From Limnephilus marmoratus (lineage: Eukaryota > Arthropoda > Insecta > Trichoptera > Limnephilidae): a stretch of DNA of 64,000 nt. Under the pieces are notes generated by a model. It saw only the letters and a list, made by a program, of their open reading frames with translations, ran no database searches and was not told the DNA's origin. Location of the stretch: positions 56,999,819-57,063,818 of the forward strand of contig OU862908.1 of NCBI GenBank assembly GCA_917880885.1, in the 5' to 3' direction. The position numbers were made by a program, and so were the translations under genes. Of this stretch, positions 55,900-64,000 are shown piece by piece. Numbering within the stretch: the first letter of the stretch is position 1; each line of letters starts with the position of its first letter.

Positions 55900-57118
55900 A
55901 AATAGTGATTTAAAAAAAAAACATCAAAAATATCACCGGAGACCAAAATTTCATTTACATATTCAAATAATGTGATTCCTCACTGGGAAATAAAGTAAGT
56001 CAAGTGCGATCCTTGACACCTGTATAATAATCCTATAAAATTTAACACTTACCGTGAATCACATTTATCACTTACATTAATTTTATCTTATTGTGAAGAC
56101 AAATTATAATATCACTTACATCGATATAAAAACTATGGATCAGCCCTCCCACCGCCCATACCTGGTTTCAATCGAAAAGTAACACCACCTACGAGTAATT
56201 TCGACACTACCCATCGAATTCCATCGTACATAGGTATGTCTTGCGTGATGTAGTTGTTTTGCTAGGAAGAAATAATCACTTCTTATCAAATGTTACTTTT
56301 CTCGATAAGCCTCGTAGTGTTCGAGCCACCCGCGCCGCTACCCGAATTTCAACCGATTTCTTTCATATCTCCCTTAAACATTTGAAGTTTTTAAGCTCTT
56401 AAAAAAATGTATGTTATTTTTTAAGATAATATCTATAGGTACATTCCACATGCCGAAACGCAAATTATATGAAATTCCTCGACAGAAAAAAATCGCAAAG
56501 TATGCTCCGAAAATTATTATAAACACGTTTGTTTCAGTTATTTTACAAGTTAGGTATATGTATAAAAAAATTCACATTGTTTCATTAAATGCTGTTTTCG
56601 ACAATCTCCACGAGATTTTTGCTTTATTTTAAACTAGTCGTGTTTTATTAAACATTTTCACAATTTTCACTTAAATTTTATTGTTTTAAATATTAGCGCG
56701 CTCTCTCCAATATTCGGAATTACATCTCTCCATCTTCTTCTTTTTGAGCGGGGATGTGGTGCCTTAAATGCATATTCTTTTAAGTATTCATATAATTGAT
56801 TAAATTGTTAATAATAATGTCCGCCATAGACCATGCCTAAAACATGTCTAACTGCCTCAATTTTGTGTTTTAAAAATGATCCTCACAAACTAGTGATTCC
56901 GTTGCTGGAAAACAAATTAGCCCCACGCAGACCAACAAAAGGTAAAAACCAATGCGTTTTGCGATCTTTTCACTGTGAGATTATGCACTTTCTTTTTGTA
57001 TTCTTGGTCGTAGATTACTTCCACATTAAGTTTTGTTAACACAACCCCTCTACAACAATTATATAATTAAATGAATTTATAGTGATACTGCCTACGAAAA
57101 TAATTTTACTTTAATTAC
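55900..57118. other. Intergenic DNA, no supported gene
   Basis: A/T-rich DNA between the two Harbinger-like MITEs. Frames at 56411-56632 and 56833-57039 show no family motif. The phrase 'cctgtataataatccta' and nearby 'gtaagtcaag' echo the candidate exon donor at 55721 but prove nothing. Confidence 0.4.
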
Positions 57119-57121
57119 TTA

Positions 57122-57284
57122 GGGATCGTACCCATACTACGTGACCAACTTTTTGCAATTTTTAACCCCCCCCCCCCCCCGGTGACCAAAAACCTAAGGC
57201 CGCCGCCGCCGCTCATTTGTACCACGCGTGACATTTTGAAGACCCCCCCCCCCTAAACGTGTCACGTAGTATGGGTACGTTCCC
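57122..57284. mobile_element. Harbinger-like MITE with C-runs, copy 2
   Basis: A 163-base copy flanked by TTA (57119-57121 and 57285-57287), starting GGGATCGTACCCATACTACG. It is nearly identical to copy 1, with C-runs of about 16 and 12 bases and a changed centre ('ggccgccgccgccgctc'). Confidence 0.8.
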
Positions 57285-57793
57285 TTACCACTACACACAT
57301 TCAATATGAATGTAAATTTTGTACCACTGTTAAATGAATATGCTGAAATTTTCAACCCTACACGGTGTCCGTAAACTAGTGGTAAAACCAAGAAACAGGT
57401 GAATCTGAAGTTTGAATCTATCAACAGCTTGAACATCTGTTCTGCAATGTAGTACCTATCTTGAACAAGTCGTGACGACTGCTAACACTTCTCCTCTCCT
57501 CTCCCAGCAGGGGCATGCACTCCATATAGGCACATAAGCACTGCCTACCCTACCGCATTTGTAAAACATAAGCATGTAAATAATATTGTAATTTATTAAA
57601 TTATGGCTAAAAATAAAATCACACTTTCAAAAATAAGCGCGAAAAAGCTGAGCAACCGAAAGCCGCGAGCCGCGAGCGCCAAATAAAACGGCACACTACA
57701 AGGACTATAACGTGGCATAAACTGTAACTAAAACTACACGCGCGCCCTCCTACTGCGTCACAAAAATGCGGCCTAAGCAGGAATTATTTCTGC

Positions 57794-57948
57794 CTAGGAA
57801 CCCACCCCTTAATTCCTTTCCTTCCCAGAACTCTCCTCTCCTTCCTTTCCTTAAAAAACCCTCCACAAAGCATCCCCAAAGATGACATAGGCCCTGAAGG
57901 AAATTATTTTCCTCAGGGCCTCCTGTGTGGAGCTCATGTAAAAAAAAT
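57794..57948 (+). repeat. A-tailed dispersed repeat, 5'-truncated copy
   Basis: Carries 'cttcccagaactctcctctc', 'aaagcatccccaaagatgac' and ends 'tgtggagctcatgtaaaaaa'. It is joined within about 12 bases to a headless copy of the tRNA-headed SINE family. Confidence 0.65.
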
Positions 57949-57959
57949 CGCTTTAACCG

Positions 57960-58113
57960 TATTTGGTAACCAGATCTGAATAGCAATACTTCCCCACCTT
58001 CCTTTTCCCCATCTCCTTCCCCTCTTCATTACCTTCAGCCTCACAACATACCCCAATTGGGGATGCCGTAGCTTCACTGGCTTCAGACGGGAGGAGTTAT
58101 GACTCTTGTGAGG
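57960..58113 (+). mobile_element. tRNA-headed SINE family, headless copy
   Basis: Begins 'ggtaaccagatctgaatagc' and includes 'acaacataccccaattgggg' and 'ggcttcagacgggagg'. The tRNA-like head and the 'gaccaccattcag' block are absent. It follows the A-tailed repeat directly. Confidence 0.6.
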
Positions 58114-58486
58114 TATTCACATAAAAAAGAAACAGCCCGGTAAATAAATTAAAACTCGTGGTTTTGCACAAAATAAGTGCTTTATTATGAACTTATTTTA
58201 TTTTTATCATAGCCACGCAAATGGATGTTTTAACTTACTTCGGGCACACGAACACATCCGCATACTTCTGTTAGCTTAAATATTCAGTGATCCCATTGCT
58301 AGTTCCATCTCGCCCCCGCGGACTAATTTAATAGAAGATTTTAATTTGAAAGCTAGTTCAATATTTTCATAATGAGAAAGACAAAATAATACCGCAATGA
58401 AGATGGCCGGCCGAGGAATAACAAGGTAAAAGGTGAAATCGCAAGTTAGCCTCATCCACTTGTATTACAGTCGGGCGGAATATTCA

Positions 58487-58597
58487 ATGCGGAGCGACGC
58501 CATCGCATTTGTTCTTGTCATTTCTGTATTTTGCTACGGGCGCGGCGGCGGCGTCGGTCGGCGTCGACACGAAACCCAGTGGACATGCGTGACTTAA
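58487..58597 (+). CDS. Possible small ORF with leader-like N-terminus in CpG-rich patch
   Basis: A 36-codon frame, ATG to TAA, starting 'MRSDAIAFVLVISVFCYG' and continuing with a Gly/Arg-rich tail encoded by a CpG-dense stretch. The start resembles a secretion signal. No homology is recognised, and GC-rich DNA easily gives such frames, so this may simply be a promoter-like CpG patch. Confidence 0.2.
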   Translation: MRSDAIAFVLVISVFCYGRGGGVGRRRHETQWTCVT

Positions 58598-58744
58598 AAA
58601 ATTAAATACCAACAAAGGGTAGGCTGAAAATAACATTATTTCAATACCAACGGTTTGGAGAATGAAAAACCACTTATTTGAGTGAGTTCACCGTTTCATT
58701 TATTATTATGCCCAATAGAATTATGTACATAGATATTACAACTT

Positions 58745-59290
58745 GCGCGTGTTGCGCTACTTCCTTCTTTAGCCAACATTTCGGACAGTGTTACAGTGTC
58801 CATAATCTGTCACAACTGCCCTGATCATGGACACTGTAGCGCTGTCCGAAACGTTGGCTAAAGAAGGAGATAACGCAACACGGCATAACATCCCAAAAAT
58901 AAAAAAAATGAATGTATGTGTTAATGTAATGGACGCACCTGACTCACTTACCAGCGATTTCAAACATTATTTGAAAATAAAAATGTAAATGAAACTTTGT
59001 TCTCCGGTGACTTCTAGATGTTTTGAAGTGAAAACTTATTTAGCACCGTTGTGGTTTGAAACTCGATGAATCGAAAAATAGCGACTAAAAAGAGACGAAC
59101 ACACACATCTACAGGATTTAACCTGGGATAGAATGAGATAGTATAATCGGTCTACTCTTTGTGCGGTTCTTCGCAGCCTATCGGTCTCCTCTTTGTGCGG
59201 TGTTCGTAGCCTCCCCACTCTTGTCTACTTTAGTTTTTATGGTTTTAATTTTTAGGTTTCACTTCTACCGCGTGTGAATCGCGATTTTTT
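58745..59290 (-). mobile_element. Composite hairpin MITE, copy 4 (inverted)
   Basis: The hairpin block (58745-58895) has 'tctttagccaacatttcgga' paired with 'tccgaaacgttggctaaaga' around a loop that contains another small inverted pair. The second block, complement of the one at 8985, includes 'actcgatgaatcgaaaaata' and 'ataatcggtctactctttgt'. Part of it is internally duplicated ('gtctcctctttgtgcggt'). Confidence 0.6.
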
Positions 59291-59299
59291 TTATTGTGT

Positions 59300-59585
59300 G
59301 AAATTTCAACAGAACGACGAAAGGATCCTTTAGCAAAGCTTAGATAATAAATAAGTTTTAGATAGGGCATTCTTCAGTAATATTTCAACCCTAATGCACT
59401 TTACTCTAATAAGTTAATCAATAATTAATTTGCAACGCATTTACGAGTAGGCACTTCTATGAGCTCTTAAGAGAGGGGTTCTTGCTTTGTTTCTGAGTAA
59501 ATTTCTTCGTAGCATAAGCACGCGTACAAACATGAAATTAAATATTTATTTGTATTTTTAACTTTATGAGTAATATTTAATTAAA
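59300..59585. other. Spacer, no supported gene
   Basis: A/T-rich DNA between the hairpin MITE and the SINE cluster. Nothing recognised. Confidence 0.4.
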
Positions 59586-60075
59586 TGAAGACAATCGAAA
59601 AATCTGGACACAGAAATACCAGAAAAAGATATTGGCACCTCTGAGACATTATCTGTTTCTGATTTTTCTGTCTCCAGATTTTTCGACTGAGTTTCGTTAG
59701 TATTGTCATCATTTAATTAAATATTATAGTTTGAGGTTTCACTCATAAAGTTAAAAACAAAAATTAATCTTCACACTAGACTTGCAGAAAAGTCGATAGA
59801 TGTCGCATATTAAAAATAATAAAATGGATAAAAATTTACCGAGACACTATTTAGACAGCATTTAGTTCGGGTTTGAATAAATAAAGATAGCAGCCAATAA
59901 TACGTCCGTTAAGAAAATGAAGGTAATGTTGGTAGTTCTTAGCTCAGTTAGTAGAGCTGTTGCCATGAAAGCAGAAGGTCCTGGGTTCGAGCCTCAGATG
60001 TGCCAATATCTTGTAATAATATCTGCCTCCAGATTTTTCGATTGAGTTTCGCTAGTATTGTCTTCATTTAATTAA
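59586..60075 (+). mobile_element. tRNA-derived SINE-like element, copy 2, with nested fragment
   Basis: The plus-strand copy (about 59715-60075) corresponds to the minus-strand element at 11545-11965. Its tRNA-like part (59931-60004) has A box 'ttagctcagttagtagagc' and B box 'gggttcgagcc'. Just upstream, 59586-59712 is a palindromic fragment of the same family's end: 'aatgaagacaat..cgaaaaatctgg' faces 'ccagatttttcgactgag'. 'aattaaatatt' recurs at both outer edges. Probably two nested or tail-to-tail insertions. Confidence 0.6.
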
Positions 60076-60079
60076 ATAT

Positions 60080-61485
60080 TTATATTCACCTAACAACGCA
60101 ATATGTACATTACACACTATTATTATTATTAGTATATATGCTTTATTATTGTATGATGAAATACTTAAAGATATGTTTTGTTTAAAAAACTTTATCAGAA
60201 ATAATGTTTTTTCTTTCAAAATACGGAAAACCGAACGAAGACCAAATTAATAAGATAAAATAAATTGGTTTACAAAAAATATCAAAAGATAGTTTAATAT
60301 AAAAATAATGACTCCGGAAGGCTAAGCTCGACTTATTAATTACGCAGAGTTACGTTTTATAAGGAATGATTGTAATGAGTAGGGACCTGAAAGTTTCTCA
60401 ACATTATTTCTAGACGAAATTAGCGTTATTTTTTGACGAATTTCGAGTTTTTTTATTTTTGACGAAAGTCGAGTTTTTATGGAATGTTCGAGATAAATTA
60501 TTTTCAGCAAAAGCGGTGATATATTGCAACCAAAGTGATGTTATGATTTTTAGATTAAAAAAATGATTTCAAATATATAAAAAAAAAACAATCTAAAAAT
60601 GAAAGACAGTGTAATACGTTTTCAAAGCGAGGATATCTGGGTCATATTCTTTCCTATTTTATCTACAAGAAAATCGCCTGAAAAATACGCATTATTTGTC
60701 AGAAAATTGCGAATTTCACGGTATTCTCATGAAAATGACAAAATTCGCGTTCTCAGTGTAAAAATTCAGGTCTTGAGTAATGAGCAATGAGATTTATACA
60801 TATAACAAAGTGAAATTATAAACCAGTAATTATCCTCATTATTTAATTTAATTCAGAGAAGAACATTCCTACCCCCAATATAATAATTCTTAATATAACA
60901 TCCTAGAGAAAATATGTATTCATAATTGAATTTTTACTTGATGTTGCAGCGCGGAATGGAAAAAGCCAGTTACCTCCACAGACCACGAAGGTTTGTGGAA
61001 GTCTCCAAGCCTTCCATTTCTTCTTCTTACTTCCCTTAGCTTCACATCATTCCATAAATTGGGGTATGCTCATAGATATACAAAACAATGTCTCTGGGCA
61101 TGCATATTCCTACCGGCTTCGGACAGTTGGCCTTGTTGTATTTGTATTACATAAATAAATCAACATACTAAAAAACAGAAGTCCACTGTGACAGCCTATC
61201 ACACCGCATTTTCTCTTGTTCTCCATGTTGAACCCTATGTTCCGCAAATCGCCGTTTGCATTTTAATGCACTTTAATGTTCCGGACCGTTCCGTTCTGTT
61301 CCGCTGCTGGCGGCTGCCGGCGGAAGTGAGCGGAAGTTTTGTTTTGTCCTTTTGGAATGACCGAGAGGACAAACAGACAGGTAGGACGAGTTTCCACTTC
61401 CGAATTATAATAGGCGCACTTCAGTAGATAGTGTACGTTCTAGGTAATTATCTAGTACCTATGAATGGGAGTGGTATATACATTT
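60080..61485. other. Intergenic DNA, no supported gene
   Basis: About 1.4 kb, largely A/T-rich. 60950-61150 has phrases weakly like the tRNA-headed SINE body ('gcttcacatcattccataaa'). 61270-61400 is more G/C-rich ('gctgctggcggctgccggcg') without a recognisable gene. Confidence 0.4.
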
Positions 61486-61640
61486 AGTATCTCCCTGGCG
61501 AAAGACCACCATACCGAATCGAAACGTTGCTTGAAATGGCTTTAGCCATGTTTGGTGGCCAGATCTAAATAGCCAGGCACTTCCCCCCCACCTCCTTCTT
61601 CTTCATCTCCTTCCCCTCCCCGCTACCTTTAGCCTCACCA
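61486..61640 (+). mobile_element. tRNA-headed SINE family, headless copy
   Basis: Includes 'gaaagaccaccataccgaat', 'tggccagatctaaatagcca' and a C/T-rich block ending 'ttagcctcaccacag'. It is followed within about 40 bases by an inverted A-tailed repeat, as the two families also adjoin at 57948. Confidence 0.65.
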
Positions 61641-61676
61641 CAGAATTCACTAATACTTCACACTGTTGTGCAGTAC

Positions 61677-61954
61677 TTTTTTTTACTCCGCACAGGAGGA
61701 CCTGAGGAAAATATGTCATCTTTTTCAGGGCCTATGTCATTTTTGGGGATGCTGTTTGGAGGTCTTTTTAAAGAAAGGAAGGAGAGGAAGTTCTGGGGAG
61801 AAAAAATGTATGAGGAAAGGGGTGGAATCTGGGATCAGTGTGTCCAGGTCATCCGCCGCCAAGACAAACTTCACCCCGTAAACCCGGGCACCCCTGCTAA
61901 GTCAAATATAGCGAACCACTTGGGGTTATCCAATAAACGGTTCCCGGGGCAGCC
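61677..61954 (-). repeat. A-tailed dispersed repeat, minus orientation
   Basis: T-run at the left, then 'ggaggacctgaggaaaat' and 'cagggcctatgtcatttt', and at the right 'tccaataaacggttcccgg'. Inverted copy of the family at 1771. The frames over it are not genes. Confidence 0.65.
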
Positions 61955-62810
61955 CTTTCCAAAATGGGTACCTACTCACATGAAAAGACCTAATTTTTGA
62001 CATAATCGAGATCCTCATATAGTACTGTTCCGATTATTAAATTAAATGATATATTTAAAGTGTTAGTTAAATGATAACAAAAAAGGTGGGTATGTTAATT
62101 TTGAGAGATTTTTTTTTGTGACAAAGATAGTCGTAATGAGCCAGAAATTGACTTGAGATAAATACTCCTCACATGGTGTATTTCATATTGCCGTGACACT
62201 AATGGAGCATTCAAAACTGACACTAAATTAATGTGTAAACAATTATATATTTTAATATAAAACCCTCGTATAACTGGAAATAAAACACGCGCAAGGAAGG
62301 GTTCGAAAGCTTGCGGTGTTAGACCATCATTAAGTTATGGAGAACCTATGATTGTCGGCTTGTACAAAATGTACAAGAATCACTTTGAACAGCTTCATTG
62401 TACATGCAATTTAGCCCGGGGCCAACTTCTGGTGAAAAGAAGCAAAAGCAGAACCAGGCCAGAGAGTCACCGGAAATTAAATTTCCTTCACTTTTAATCT
62501 TTTTTTCTCCTCGTCTCCTTTTAACCCTCATCAAAAATCAAAACTTATTCATCTTTATAAAGTCAAGGACGCTACCATCTTATTTTCAGAATTCTGAAGG
62601 TTAGCGAATTTGCCTTACATAATAACACGTTTTCAGAAATAAATAATTTTTTATCCTCAAAAGTTTGGAATAACAAATAATTGGAGTTCTTTCACGATCA
62701 GAAAAATAAAAGTTCGTTTTATTCTGTATAAAACATCAATATGTATATTTAGTTTGTACTATCTGTCATTGTTGGACTAATCGATAAGCTAAATTTTTGT
62801 TGGAAGAAAT
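61955..62810. other. Intergenic DNA, no supported gene
   Basis: A/T-rich spacer between two inverted A-tailed repeats. Small frames on both strands near 62346-62604 overlap and show no motif. Confidence 0.4.
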
Positions 62811-63150
62811 CTTTTTTTTTTTTTTTTTTTGAGTTAGCTACACACTACACACATGATGTCCTGACGAAAATATTTTCCCTAAGGGCCTATGTAATCTTTG
62901 GAGACACTGTGTGGAGATTTTTTTTAAGGAAAAGAAGGAGAGGAAGATCTGGGAAGGAAAAAGGTGTGAGGGGTGGCTAGGTATCTGGAGTTCAGTGTCT
63001 CCATGTCATCCGCCGCCAAGAACTAGACAAATCTCACCCCGTGAACGCGGGCACCTCAGCCAAGTCACCAAACGTAGCAAAACACTTGAGGTAGGTAACC
63101 TATGGCATAGTTGTTGGATATCTAATGCATGGTTCTCGGGGTTGCGGTAT
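62811..63150 (-). repeat. A-tailed dispersed repeat, minus orientation, long tail
   Basis: Begins with a run of 19 T bases (the A-tail on the other strand), the longest tail of the family in this window. It contains 'taagggcctatgtaatcttt' and 'cgggcacctcagccaagtca', ending near 'ggttctcggggttgcgg'. The long tail suggests a younger insertion than its relatives. Confidence 0.65.
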
Positions 63151-64000
63151 CTATTCCCGCCTCCCAAATTGATTAATCTTATTGAAGACTATCTGAATTA
63201 TCCAAAAACCATACCTAATACTTACAGTTTGGAAATAAAATGTTATACATTTTGTTCAATGGCAGGTAATCTGAAAAACTCGAAGCAGGTGGCGCTGATG
63301 TGATTGGATATCATTTGCATGATTTGATTTCTATGCGATACGGTAAGATATTGTTTTCAGGATTTAAAAGCATTTAAAAAATGGTTGAAAATAGATATGG
63401 TGGATAAAGAAAGTATGAAGGAGTAATAAAAAAAATATGAGAAATATAAGTGCAAAAGTAATTGCGAAAAAGGAAGACTTGGCTTGTTTATAATCATAAC
63501 CTATTTGAGATTGTTTTCCTATGAAATATCTCAGGAAATATTCAATAAAAGCATGTTTTTTTAGATCGGCGGCTTGCGACGGAATAGGCCACTTGCATAG
63601 ATATCATAACGACTTGGAAAAAATCGTGTGGATAGATCTTTTTACTAAGATTTCGAAAATGTTAGTAATTTTTTTTAGAAATGCACATTTTTTTATTTAT
63701 TTTTAAATAAATAAATCCATTATTTGGGCTCGTGACGCCACTACATGAAAATGCCCCGTCTCCGAAAATGTTCCTATTAATTTTGTAAAATTCCACACTG
63801 ATTTGTTATTTTTATATGGCATCACTTTGATTCCAGGCGAATTTTTGAATTCGTTCACTAGATTTATTGTTTGTTCTCTGCGGACTTATCATTTGGTTTG
63901 ACATTTTGACAGTCTATGTATGCAATGAAGAAAACCCCGTACATTTAATGTTGTCCGTACGTGTTTTAGAGATATAATGGTTGTGGTGCTGATTTTAACA
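63151..64000. other. Window end, AT-rich, no supported gene
   Basis: No recognisable exon, repeat or RNA gene. Sequence is A/T-rich with chance frames only. Confidence 0.4.

Noticed and set aside
61188..61427. 79-codon plus-strand frame
   Set aside because: No recognised domain and no splice-site context; G/C-rich repeat-like surroundings.

Overview
This window is eukaryotic nuclear DNA, most likely from an insect and probably a moth or butterfly. It is AT-rich, its coding exons are short and separated by introns with GT/AG borders, and more than half of it is transposon-derived. The lepidopteran guess rests on an intronic repeat with the block 'acttcaaaaaggaggaggtt' followed by 'gggtgaaccgat', short Helitrons ending in CTAG, and frequent 'taggtacctac'-type words. 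Host order is inference. No bacterial-type operon or CRISPR array is present.

Two host genes can be supported. On the + strand, 15449-19074 holds the last four coding exons of an SLC17-type (sialin / phosphate cotransporter-like) membrane transporter; its 5' exons were not found in the window. Its last intron carries a 5'-truncated non-LTR retrotransposon with a nearly open reverse transcriptase reading frame. On the - strand, 52872 down to 35336 holds a complete 14-exon gene for ZUP1 (ZUFSP), a zinc-finger ubiquitin peptidase of family C78. The exon phases agree at every junction and give about 791 residues: five C2H2-like fingers, a helical ubiquitin-binding stretch and a Cys-His-Asp catalytic domain.

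Layout. 1-15.4 kb: repeats only (TTAA-flanked MITE, LINE tail, A-tailed repeats, an element with subterminal inverted motifs, Helitrons, a 162-bp satellite, tRNA-derived SINEs, a LINE tail with a 131-bp triplication). 15.4-19.1 kb: transporter exons. 19.1-35.3 kb: AT-rich intergenic DNA with MITEs, a 41-bp tandem repeat, a deleted mariner and a cruciform. 35.3-52.9 kb: ZUP1, with introns full of MITEs, palindromes and a minisatellite. 52.9-64 kb: repeats, two Harbinger-like MITEs and weak exon candidates.

The two genes have no evident functional link. I did not find a convincing new biological system. The most unusual observations are several families of short non-autonomous elements that can be paired within the window, a duplicated ZUP1 start region whose outer copy has lost its ATG, and several unusual tandem or inverted structures. 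All calls come from reading the sequence; no database search was possible.
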